Positions 1 to 9,983 of a stretch of DNA of 36,318 nt are shown piece by piece. How positions within the stretch are numbered: position 1 is the stretch's first letter; each line of letters starts with the position of its first letter. The translations under genes were made by a program, and so were the position numbers. The stretch lies in NCBI GenBank assembly GCA_001724265.1, contig MEDY01000313.1, forward strand, positions 1 to 36,318. The letters are read 5' to 3'. The stretch comes from Rhizaria sp. SCN 62-66 (lineage: Eukaryota > Rhizaria, unplaced). The notes under the pieces were generated by a model that was not told where the DNA came from, ran no database searches, and saw nothing but the letters and a program-made list of their open reading frames with translations.

Positions 1-1
1 C

Positions 2-148
2 TTCAAGCAGTGCAACTCCTTCCTCTGGCCCTTCAAGCTCAACACCCCCACCGGTGGCTGGGTCTCCAAGAAGACCGGCTTCAACGAGGGCGGCGATGCT
101 GGCGACCGCAAGTCCTACATCAACAACCTCGTCCGCAAGATGTGCTAA
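2..148 (+). CDS. 3' end of an unrecognised protein-coding gene (partial)
   Basis: The first 49 codons of the window, in the frame starting at base 2, end in TAA at 146-148. They give 48 residues beginning FKQCNSFLWPFK and ending in a C-terminal Cys (NNLVRKMC). Almost every codon ends in C or G (TTC, AAG, CTC, GTC, ACC), the bias expected of a real and probably well-expressed exon, and the composition drops to AT-rich right after the stop. The segment has two Cys, two Trp and several Gly and Lys, with no homopolymers, unlike the neighbouring gene. The rest lies upstream of the window. I do not recognise the family; two cysteines, one of them C-terminal, would suit a secreted or lysosomal protein, but that is a guess. 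Confidence 0.75.
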   Translation, partial: FKQCNSFLWPFKLNTPTGGWVSKKTGFNEGGDAGDRKSYINNLVRKMC

Positions 149-1118
149 GTTGTTGATTGATCGTTCTTCACAGGCGCAACCACGCGTCGTGTGAAACAAC
201 TTTCACTCAGTGTTGGGGCTGTAGAATGATGTCATCGTTGTTCCCCTGGGACTACAATGCACTTTGATGAAACCGTTTCAATACACAATACAAACACAGT
301 GACAATCAAATCTTCCCACCTCTTCTTGGCCGTCATGCCGACAGAAGGCTCTCACATTCAAACATCTACCGGGACAATGCTGCGATAGTCCGACGTGTAT
401 TTTAATAATATTGTGGGTTACATAGTATTCTACACAAAGCCATTTTGAACTCCGCATATTGTGCCGCTATAAGAGCTGTTAGTGCTCGCTTTTACAACGC
501 TCCGGACTCCCGACTCGCAACGTTTCGTGTTCATCAGAAGCTTTACGCTCTACGGCTTCTGATTCATCATTCGTCTTTAGCTTTTGTGTTCACCTTGGTA
601 ACTGCACGGTTGGCAATTGTTTGTTATAGTTGCGCTCGTTTTCCTTATCTTCTAGCACTCTGTCTGTCTAAGCACATCAGCTCACTTGTCGATTGCAAGG
701 CACCTCCGACGTTTTTCATTCAGATAAACTACTTTCAGATAAACTACTGGCAATATTGATTTTGTTTATTTGACAAGCCCAAGGTAAACTGAAACGCGTG
801 TATTGATGTGAAAATATAAAAGTATAGATAACTTAACGTGCATATAAAACAGTGTGTTACGTGGAACACATGAGTGGAGGTCGACAAGAGAGAAAAGTGG
901 CACTCGAATAAAAGAGAAAATACAACTCGAGACTACAACACGAAAAGCTCAACCCGCTGTATCCACTGTTATCTTGATTTGTTCGCAATAATTGGTGCTG
1001 ATTTCAGCTTTGTGTCACAAGGTGTATGTACAAGTTCCCGACGTCGTAAGGCGTGGCCGCCGTATCTGATGAGACACGACGTCATGATTTGCTCTCGTTT
1101 ATGGAGAAACAAACAGAC
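149..1118. other. Intergenic region between converging genes
   Basis: About 970 nt of AT-rich DNA between the stop codons of the 2-148 gene (+) and the giant minus-strand gene, so it should hold both 3' untranslated regions and polyadenylation sites. Short open frames here have no GC-ending codon bias and no recognisable motif. The only structure I see is a two-copy direct repeat of TTCAGATAAACTACT (15-bp period) at about 719-748. Confidence 0.7.
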
Positions 1119-4100
1119 TTAACGCATCTTCTTCGCACCGTTCATCGCGTTCTTCCCCCCCGTTTTGGCGTTGCTAGACGCCTTCGCGCCTGTACTCACG
1201 CCCGGCCCCCCGCTTTCTCTGCCGCCACTGGCACCTGCACTCGCAGCCGCGCCGCCGCTCCCGCTCGCGCCCGCGCCGCCGCCCGCGTTGTGCTCGCTGG
1301 CTTCAGCGCGCGCCCGCCTGTACTTGTCGAGCAGCGCCTGCTCCCAGGGCGCCAGCGTCGCGGCGGGCACCTGCACGCCCAGCACCGTCTCGCAGCCGTG
1401 CTCTGGCGGCGCGATGCCGCGCAGATCGGGCCACAGCAGCGCGAGCTGCAGCAGGCGGACCAGGTCGCTGTTGTCCCAGCGCTGCATCATCTCGACCAGC
1501 TCCATAGGCGTGATGTACACGTGGTGCGGGTCCGGCGCCGTGAGTCGCATCATCGTCACCCACGCGCCGACGCCCGGGGCGTGCAGCAGGCGCTCGCACT
1601 TGGACACGAATGGGTCCGGGACTGGACCAGCGTTCGCGGCGGCGGCGGCCGCGGCGGCCGCAGCGGCGGCGGCAGTGGCGGAGTTGCCGCGCTTGTTGCC
1701 GCCGCTGTGTGAGCCCGCGCTGTTGCCGCCGCGTGAGTGAGCGCCGCTCGCGCTTGTACTATTCGCGCCGCCGGAGATGGAGCTGGTGGCGAGCTCCTGC
1801 GCCGTGGGGATCGGGCCGCAGCCACAGAGCCTGAGCGGGCCGCTGGTGGTCCAGTAACTCGTCAGCGCAGCGGCCTCGGCCGCGGGGGCGTCTGTGAAGC
1901 CGAGCCCGGTGCGGCCGTGGGACAGAGTGATAGTCAAAGCGCCGAGAGCGGCGAGAGAAGCGGAGACGGCGTCCTGGGGCTCGTCGTTGGACCCCTTGGA
2001 CTTGTTGCGGAGGTACTTAGACGCCGCCTTGGCGTCGCGACGATCGTTCGCGTCGCCACTGTCGTCGTCTCTACCGTCCTCGTCATCGTCGTCGTCATCA
2101 GCGTCGTCATCGTCCTCATCGTCGTCGTCGTCGTCTTCGTCGACCTGGTCATCGCCGATCATGACCTCGCCGCTGGCAATGCGGCGCGCCTTGGCCTCTC
2201 GCGCCGCCTGCCGCTTGGCCTTCGCCTCGGCCTTGGCGCGGCGCTGCGCCAGCTCGAACGAGCCGTACTGCTTGACGTCAACGCCGACCGCGGCGAGCTG
2301 GTCTGCGGCTTTGCGCAGCCGCGTGACCTCCTCCGCGACGAGGCCGGCGCCAGGCAGCGCGGGGCGCAGCGCCGCGAGCTTACCGCGGAGGAACTCGACG
2401 AGCATCGTGTAGTCGTTGGGCAACTGCTTGTGCAGTCCCAGCAAGAGGCCGCTGAAGATGTCCTGCACCGACAGCACGCCGTCTTCGTCGATATCGAGCA
2501 CGTGGTACAGCAGCAGCGCGCGCGCGGCCGAGGCATCGGCCAGCGTGATCGTCGCCGCCAGCGCGTGGTCCTTGACGTCGATATGCGATAGCTGCGACGG
2601 CACGAGCACGCGGAACAACTTGTCGCCGATGAACGGCAGCGAGGGGTCAAGGCCGGCGAGCAGCAGACGCTGCTTGAAGCGGCCGCGCGTGACGCGCGAG
2701 CTGCCGTGCATCGACGCCAGAAAGGCCTTCTTGAGGAACTTCTTCTCAGCGTGGCGCAGGTCAAACGCGTCCGAACTGGCAACGGCGGCCGTGCAGCGGT
2801 GGTGCAGGTCGCCGAGCATGCGCGTGGCAGTGGCCGAGGAGATGCTCAGTGCGGCTTCGGCGCCGCCCAGCTTGTGCGCCGAGCTCGCCGCGCGGTGCAC
2901 GAACGCCGGCGCGGGGATCGACCGGGGCAGCACGGAGCCGAAGCCGCTGCTCACTGTTGCCGTCGTCGTCGTCACCGCGGCCGTAGTCGCCGCGGCGCTG
3001 GTGCTCGAGCTGGAGCTGGCGCCGTTAGCGCTGCTCGCGTTGTTGGTGTTATTGCTAGAATTGTTTCCGTTGGTGGTGTTACTCGTAGGCTGCGCAGAAG
3101 GCAGCGGCACAGTCAGGGGAACTAACGGGGCGCCAGCGGCAGTCTTGGCCAAAGGCGCGCCGGCAGCAGTGGCGGCGGCGACGGCGGCGGCTGCAGCAGC
3201 GGCCGCAGAGGCAGCAGCGGCAGCGGCGGCGACAGCGGAAGCAGAGGCGTTGGTCTTGGCAACAGTATCAGTCGTGCTCGCCGCAGCACTCGCAGGCGCA
3301 GTCTTGGTCGCAGCGGCAGTCGCGCCCTTGCTCTTGGCATTAGCAGCGTTAACATTAGTACTCGCAGTCGCATCAGTCTTGGCGGTGTGAGCGCCCTCGG
3401 TAGCTCTGTCGCTCACGCTGTTGTTGGCTCTGCTGCCATCCGTGGCGGCCGCGGCAGCGGCGGCGGCCGCGGCGGCGCCAGCAGCAACCGCAGCCGCTGC
3501 AGCGGCCGCAGCGGCCTGTGCCACGGCCGCGGCCGCCGCGCCCGCCTGGGCCGGCGTGTGGCCGGCCCGCTCACTGGCGCTCGAGGCGACGCTCGCGCTG
3601 GAGCCGGAGCCAGCGCCGGAGCCGGAGCCAGTGGCGGTGGCGGCTGTTGTTGAAACTGCGGCGGCCGCGAGCGAGTTGCCGGGCAGGTCAAGCGCGGCGA
3701 GCGCAGTAGTGAGGTCGGCCATCGAGGCCGCGGGAACCAGAGGAAGGCCGCCGAGGCCTGCGACAATGACGCCGCTGGTTGACGCAAAGCTGTTCCCACC
3801 GTTGGCGCCGGCGCCTGCGCTCGGGTGGGCGCTGGAGCTGAAGCTAGAAAGCGTGCTGCCAGGCGTGAGCGAGTGCGAGATGGCGTGGAGCGCGGTGGCC
3901 AGACCGCCCGTCAGGCTCGCGTTCGCGCGCGCAAAGGCGTCCTGGTAGGGGATGAACGCGCCCGCGGGGGCGACAACGACGGAGCCGGCGGATGAGCCCG
4001 CGCTGCTGGCGGCCGCCGTGTACAGGGGGTTCGTGTTGTTGGCGCGGGGGCGGTCGCGGGCCACGGCCAGGGGCGCGGCGACGGTGCCTAGACCGCCGCC

Positions 4101-7100
4101 AACCTGATTGAAGGAAGCAAGAGCGAAAACAAAGAAAGAGATATAGATGAGTTATACCACAATAAATCCATAGATTCTTTGTGAATATCATTTATACAGT
4201 AATAATACACCTTATAAAGTCCATATCATAGAGATATATCTGCTTTAGTAAAAACTTACCTGAGACCAAGCGGCGCCGAGCGAGGCAGTCAGCGGCACCG
4301 AGGTGCTGTGCGCCGCCACAGGGCGGCCGCGGGGCCGGCGCTTGGCACTGCCGCCGGCACCACCGGCCGCGCTCGAGCTAGCGCCGCCACTGCCGGGCTG
4401 CGAGGGGCGAGCGCGGGGCCGGTTGGGGTTGAGGGCAAACGTGTGGCTCGAGCCCGAGCTCGAGCTCGACGAGACAGCGACGGCCTGACCGAGAGTCATG
4501 GGGACGGCGGTGTTGGTATTGCTGTTGGTATCAACATCGGCCTCGTCGTCTTCGTCATCGTCGTTGCCGTCGTTGTTCCCGCTACCGGTCTCAGAGAATA
4601 TAACGGAGTCATCGTCGTCGCTGGCGCTGTAGTAGTCATCCTCGTCCTCGTCCTCGTCTTCGTCAGCGTCTTCGTCGTCATTAGCAGCCTTCTTCCTGCC
4701 CTTGCCGCTCTTGCCGCCCCTGCCGTTGCTCTTCCCCTTGCCGCCACCCACGGGCAGCACAAGGTAGCCCGTGGCCGCCAGCGACGCCTGCTTCGCCTTG
4801 GCCGCCGCGGCTTCTGCCGCCGCCGCCGTGGCTGCCGCCGTCACCGCGTCGCCCGTGCCCGCCGTTGCGGCCGCGGAGGCCGCAGCGGCCAGCGCGGCGG
4901 CAGCCGCGGCGGCAGCCGCGGCGTTGGCGGCGGCGCGCGTCGCAGTCATGGGCTCGGAGTGCAACAGCGCTGACGACGACGAGGACGCAAGCATGTTGCC
5001 AGACTTGCCACCGTTCTTGCCCTTGCCTGCCTGTTGCTGCTGTTGCTGCTGCTGGCCCTGCTGATGTTGCTGCGCCTGTTGCTGTTGTTGCTGCTGTTGT
5101 TGCTTCGTCAACGGCTGCTGCGAGTACATTGCGGGCAGCCGTAGCGCGCTCGTGACCGGAATGCCGGCCGCGGCCGTGTCTTCGGACACCATAAAGTACT
5201 TCTGCGCGTACACCGCCGGCGCGGCGAGCTGCTGCTGCTGTTGTTGCTGCTGTTGCTGCAGCAGCAGCTGTCCCAGCCCGCCGCCCGAGCCGCTTGAGTC
5301 GTTGTTGTTGTACTGGTTGTCGTCGTTGTTCGCGCTGTTGCTGGCGTTGTTGGAGCCGCTATTGGCGCTGCGCGCGGCGGCGCTGGCGTCGACGGTCTGC
5401 TTGAACCCCGCAAGCCGGCGGTGCCACTGGCTCTGCCACGCGTTGAGCGATGCCGCCTCGCGCTCCTCGAGCGCGTCCGTCGACCACAGATGGCGCTGCA
5501 TCGCCGCGCGCGCGCTCACGGTGTTGCCGCCGCTGAGGCCGCCGCCGCCGCTGCCGCCGCCGACGCCGACACCAGAGCCGGAGCCGGAGCCGCCGAGGCC
5601 GCCGCTGATGCCGCCCGAGGAGCTGCTGCCGAGCCGGCCGGTGCCCGCGCCAGCGCCAGCAGTGCCTGCCATACTACCGGCACCAGCGTTGGCGCAGTTG
5701 GCATTGCTGCCGCTATTGGCGCCACCGGAGGAGGACGAGAAATGCGACGGAAGCAAAGAAGCAACGCGGTGGCTGCCGCGACTACTGACGCTGCCGCTGC
5801 CGCCGACGCCGCTGCCGCCGCCGCCGCCGCCCGCGCTGGCGCCTCGGCCGGCCGCGCCAGCACCCCCGACGCCACTGCCTCCAGCGCCAGCGCCGCCGCC
5901 GCCCGCGCCGCCGCCACCGCCGCCGCCGAGGCCGCCGAGGGGGGCCGCGACCGCGGTGCCGTCGTCTGCGGGGTCGAAGATGCTGGCGTAGGCGGCCACG
6001 GCCGTGGGGTGCGAGCTGAACTGGTCAAACACGCCGTCCGCGGGCGGCTGCGCCGAGGAGCGCGTGGTAACCACGGCGCCCCCGCTGCGCATCGTCACCA
6101 GCACCGAGCCGTCGGGGCCGCGCGCAACGGTGCCCGCGCCGGAGGCGGCTCCAGTGGAAGCGCCGCCGCCGCCGCCGCCGCCGCCCTTGGCGCCCGCCCC
6201 TGCGGCGACAGGGTGGCCGGCAGCGGCGCTGGCGCTGCTGCTGTTGCTGCTGCCTCGAGTGCGCGAGCGCGCCGCCAGCAGCATGGGCGTGAGAGCCGCG
6301 ACGGCCGACTCAAAGCTAAGCCGCACCACGAGCAGGTGCTTCATGCGCGCGAACGCGGGCTCGACCCAGAGCCAGGAGCCCGCGCCGCCGCCGCTGGCGT
6401 TCGCGTTGGCCGCGGCGGCGCTGCTGCTGCTGCTCGAGCCGGAGTAGCCGCCCGTTCCGCCACCGCCGCCGCCGCCACTGCCGCTGAGGTAGTTCGCTGG
6501 GGGCAGCCCGCTGGAGCTGCTGCTGCCGCCGTTGATGCCGCTGTTGCCGCTGAGCGCGCCGGTGATGTTATTGCCGACGGCGGCGCTGCCGTAGTAGCCG
6601 CTGCCCGCGCCGCCGGCCCCGCCCGCGCCCGCGCCCGCGCCGCCGACGCCCACGCCGCCCGCGCCCGCGCCCAGCCCGGCCCCAGCCCAGTCGCCGAGCC
6701 CGCTGCCGCCGCCGCCGCCGCCGCCACCGCCGCCGCCGCCGAGGCCGAGCCCGCCGAGGCCGCTGGGACCGGCGCTCGTGCCCGCGCCCGCGCCCGCGAA
6801 GCCCGCGGCGGCGGTGGCGGGGCCGTAGAGCGCGGCGTAGCCGTATCCGCCAGTGACCGCGGCGGGCAGCAGCACCGACACAGAAGGGTCAGCGCCGCCG
6901 AAGCCGAGCATGCGCGTGCCCGCCAGCACGCCCACACCGCCGGGCCCGATGCTGGCGCCGAGTGAGGCCGCCTCGATGCGGCCCGCGTTGCCGCCGCCGC
7001 TGGCGTGCAGAGCGGCGGCCGCAGCGGCCGCGGCGGCGGAGGCGGAGCCGCCCGCGCCGCCGCCGGCGTTGGCCAGGGCCAGCGCGCTGGCGGCGGCGGC

Positions 7101-8533
7101 CGCAGCGGCGGCGGGCTGCTGCTGCGCGTGCGCCGCGCCCGCGCCCAAGCCCGCGGGGTTATAGGGGTTGTTTGGGTTGCCGTGGAGCTGGTCTGCGATC
7201 ACCGCGATGCCGCCGCCGCCGCCCGCGCGCGCGCCTGTGGCCGCGGCGGCGCCCGCGCCGGCGGCGCCGGCCCCGGTGGCAGCGCCTGTGCCTGTAACGG
7301 CGCCGCCGGGAGTGAGGCCACCCGCGCCGATGACGCCGCCGCCGACGCTCGAGGCCGAGGCGGAGGCGTCGAGGCGCAGTGACTCCGTTGGGAGGCGGTT
7401 GAGGTGGTCGACGAGCGAGAAGCCGTGCTTCTGCCAGCGCGCCTGCACGGCGCCGAACTCGCGCCACTCGGCGTGTCCCCAAGAGTGCCAGTTGCTCAGC
7501 GGCGGCAGGCGCTCGGCGGCCAGAGTCAGCGCACGGTGCAGCGCCTTGGTGCGCGCGCGCGACTCGCGGTTGCCCTGGCCACCGCCGCCGCCACCGCCGC
7601 CGGTAGACGAGGAGGACGACGCGGAGGCAGTAGCGGAGACGCCTGTAGAGGCCTGTGAAAGCTGAGGCGCGGCGAAAATAAAGCGGAGGGTATCCTTCCA
7701 GCCTTGCCTGATAACTCAAAAAACAGATTTAAAAAGAGAATATGCATCGGAACATGAGAGGAAAATATGACGACGGTTTACAATTAAGTCAAATGTCCCT
7801 ACTTTAACGTAGATCTACAGCTTGAAATAAAAATACAGACAGAGTTGGGACTATCTATACTCTTAGCAGTGTGATTTGTTTCAGGCTCAGAGACAAAGAC
7901 GCACCTCGAGAGCGCGTCGGCGCGCGCGACGCGTTCCTGCGTGTTGGGCACGCGCATGTCCTCGAGCAGCCCGCGCACGCCAGCGGGCAGGTCGTCGTGC
8001 GCGCGCGCGCACTCGGTGTATGCGTAGCGCGAGACGTTGAGCGCGCGGGGCGGGATGTGGTACGCGTGGTGCGGCTGTGGCTGCAGGCTCAGGAGCTGCT
8101 GCTGCTGCTGGTACGACTGGTGCAACGGGAGCGCGTAGCCGCCGCCCGCGCCGGCGCTGTTAGACGAAGAGGGTGGACGCTGGTAGTAAGAGGCATTCGA
8201 ACCAGACGAGCCAGAGCCTGAGCTAGAGCTTGCGTTACTGCTGCCGAACGATGACGGGGCGACGATGCTGGGGGGCTGTCCGGGGCTTGACGCGCCGGCA
8301 ACGGAGGGCAGCATAGTGGGAAGACCGCCGCTCGCGCCCGCTGAGCCAGAGCCGGCTGAGCCTGCGCCGGAGCCAGAGCCAGAGACTGAGGCGGAGGCGG
8401 GGCCGGGGCTGGAAAGAGGAGTGGAGCCAGTGCCTGAGAACGAGGCTGAGGCGCCGGCGCGGGCGAGAGCGTCGCTGCGGCGCGGGCCAGGGCCAACGCC
8501 GCCGCTGCTGCTGGTGGTCACGCTGGCACTCAT
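1119..8533 (-). CDS. Giant low-complexity protein with one EF-hand (three exons)
   Basis: Exons on the minus strand are 8533-7905, 7707-4260 and 4103-1119, joined by introns 7904-7708 (GTGCGT...CAG) and 4259-4104 (GTAAGT...CAG). Reading phases match at both joins, giving about 2353 aa ending in TAA. The start is the first ATG of the open frame; there is no ATG between it and the upstream in-frame stop. More than half is homopolymeric: poly-Ala, poly-Gly, poly-Ser, two poly-Gln tracts and an Asp/Glu run. Complex islands are a basic/acidic block near 175-210, a Trp-rich block near 265-310 (WHSWGHAEW), a block near 655-690, a helical block near 1800-1990 and a C-terminal block near 2195-2290. 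The helical block holds an EF-hand loop, DIDEDGVLSVQD, at residues 1896-1907, with acidic residues at positions 1, 3, 5 and 12 and Gly at 6. There is no signal peptide or membrane helix. The family is unknown; Ca2+ binding is inferred from the loop alone. Confidence 0.8.
2460..2495 (-). other. EF-hand calcium-binding loop
   Basis: The twelve-residue loop DIDEDGVLSVQD has Asp at positions 1, 3, 5 and 12, Gly at 6 and Ser at 9, matching the canonical EF-hand pattern except that position 12 is Asp and not Glu. In EF-hands, Asp at 12 usually shifts preference towards Mg2+ or weakens Ca2+ binding. Hydrophobic helices flank it (LLLYHVL before, IFSGLLLGLH after). I did not find a second loop, so it would have to pair with a degenerate partner or act alone. 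Confidence 0.8.
5031..5262 (-). repeat. Two poly-glutamine (CAG/CAA) tracts in the giant gene
   Basis: Mixed CAG/CAA runs on the minus strand at about 5031-5104 and 5229-5262 encode Gln tracts, the first interrupted by Ala, His and Gly. They are separated by an ordinary-looking segment with Tyr, Phe and Met. Mixed codons suggest selection for the amino acid more than pure triplet slippage. Confidence 0.85.
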
Positions 8534-9983
8534 CGTGCGGGGGCGCTGCGGCTCGGTGACGCGAAGGTGCAACGGAGGGAGTGACTGCGATTGTTCTGCT
8601 GTGTGAACTGGCTTAAGAAAGTGCTGTAGTGGCACATGAAATAAATTTCAAACAAAGTCATAAAGGTGAGCAAACAATGTGTGTGTGTTTTCTATGAATT
8701 TTAGTGTGGCATCTGCGTTGACGGAACTCTGGTCGTGTACGATTAGAAGTTAGATGTAACCGTTTTTCCTTGCTGGATCGACTACCATTGTCGGTAAGGT
8801 ACCGAGTCGGTCGACTGTGGTCATCGAAAACCGCGTGTGATAAGATCTGACATCAGATATTGCGGTATATAATATCCTCCCTTTAGTATAAGCTTGTGAT
8901 ATTGCATATACAAAGTACGAATTTACTTAAAGCAAGACGTTATAACTACGAAATCCTTATTTATCATGCGATATGCGGTAGGATATTGAGCTCTTTGTTT
9001 TCAAGTTAGGCATGATGCACTTATGAAGAAGCCAAACGAAGCATTCGAATCCATACAAAAATGTATAGTATATGTGTTATGTGCATATCGATGTCCTAAA
9101 TCTGCAAATTTTTTCGGATCTGCAATAATCGTATTGCTGCATAGGACGGAGAGCCATGCAGAGAAGCTTGCATGACAGCAATATCAAGTTCTCGGGTTAA
9201 CTTCTAGTCTCACATGGCCTCGTCCGACAAGGGCTCGCCATAGTCATCGTCTAATTCGTCAATTGATAATGTGGCGATAACATGCTCGTCGTCGGAGCAC
9301 ACTCATCTTCATAGTAGTCCTCGAAGTCATCCTCAAAAGCTTGATCGTCGTTGTCGCCGTCGTCGTCGTCGGACACGCCGCACTCGCCGTGTCCGCCGTG
9401 TAGGCACCTACGGTTACAACAAAAACTTATGCCTTGCCCTGGCCTTCAGACGGTATAATGCAGTCAAACTTCTCATCAACTTCAGTCTGTTACTCATCTA
9501 ACCTACTGCAGAGGCTTTGAGAGATGCGTCGCGTATCCTGGGTGCAGACTCGCAAAGCTAAAGTGAACGTATAACCTAATGTAGACCCAGTGCAACTGCC
9601 ACGCTTTGTTCGGTGGCTCAAAATCACTGTTACGTTAGTCCCTCGCGTTGCTGTACACCTTGGCTGAAGCAATGTTCTGTTTCTTCGTCCGCTCGGACCA
9701 AGGCAGTGAACACTCCTCATGGGCGAAGCAATATTTCCTAGAGTGAATACGGTATTATTTGAGCGTGTACTGTTCTGTAAATTGGATTTTCTTGGCCTTT
9801 TTGTTGGAAAATATAAGTTGTTCGAATAATCACCCGGAATATTGTTTCAAATGTTCCATATTCTGTTCCTCAATGTCGCCATGAACAGACACCACAAGCC
9901 TCCCCTGCTCTAGCTTTGCACTGCTTCTCACACCCTTAGCTTGCCTTCATACGCCTCACGATCGACCCCATAGGTGGCTTTTG
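8534..9983. other. Divergent intergenic region
   Basis: About 1.45 kb between the start of the minus-strand giant gene and the start of the plus-strand ADAM-type gene, so both promoters must lie here. It is AT-rich. Bases 9900-9983 are pyrimidine-rich and probably 5' leader of the ADAM-type gene. I could not identify a convincing TATA box or operator. A short coding-like relic lies at 9210-9407 and is listed separately. Confidence 0.6.
9210..9407 (-). pseudogene. Probable decayed terminal exon encoding an acidic C-terminus
   Basis: On the minus strand a splice-acceptor-like sequence (pyrimidine-containing, ending CCGTAG at 9408) is followed by a coding-like stretch starting CLHGGHGECG and running into SDDDDGDNDDQAFEDDFEDY. 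This frame stops at 9253-9251. If the TGTG at about 9301-9298 is counted as a 2-base duplication, the downstream frame instead reads through another acidic stretch (DEHVIATLSIDELDDDYGEP) to a TGA at 9212-9210. Acidic coding-like sequence in two adjacent frames suggests a 2-bp insertion in a former exon. No GC-rich upstream exon is visible on this strand before the ADAM-type gene begins, so it looks orphaned. It could also be a real short exon ending at the first stop, or chance. Confidence 0.4.

Noticed and set aside
445-759. A 104-codon open frame in the first intergenic region
   Set aside because: It lacks the GC-ending codon bias of the real genes, has no recognisable motif, and lies in AT-rich sequence where both neighbouring genes need 3' ends.
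3844-4191. Minus-strand open frame crossing the 4104-4259 intron
   Set aside because: It reads through the intron in a different frame; the phase-0 join of 4260 to 4103 gives continuous protein instead.
5421-6965. A 514-codon plus-strand open frame rich in Ala, Arg and Gly
   Set aside because: It is the complementary shadow of GC-rich homopolymer codons in the minus-strand giant gene. That gene has matching splice phases and complex islands; this frame has none.
9030-9060. ATTCGAATCC, resembling a tRNA B box
   Set aside because: No matching A box, acceptor stem or anticodon arm is present at the correct distance upstream.
9490-9720. Minus-strand open frame upstream of the acidic relic, considered as its missing exon
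   Set aside because: Composition and codon use are not coding-like and there is no good donor joining it to the acceptor at 9408.
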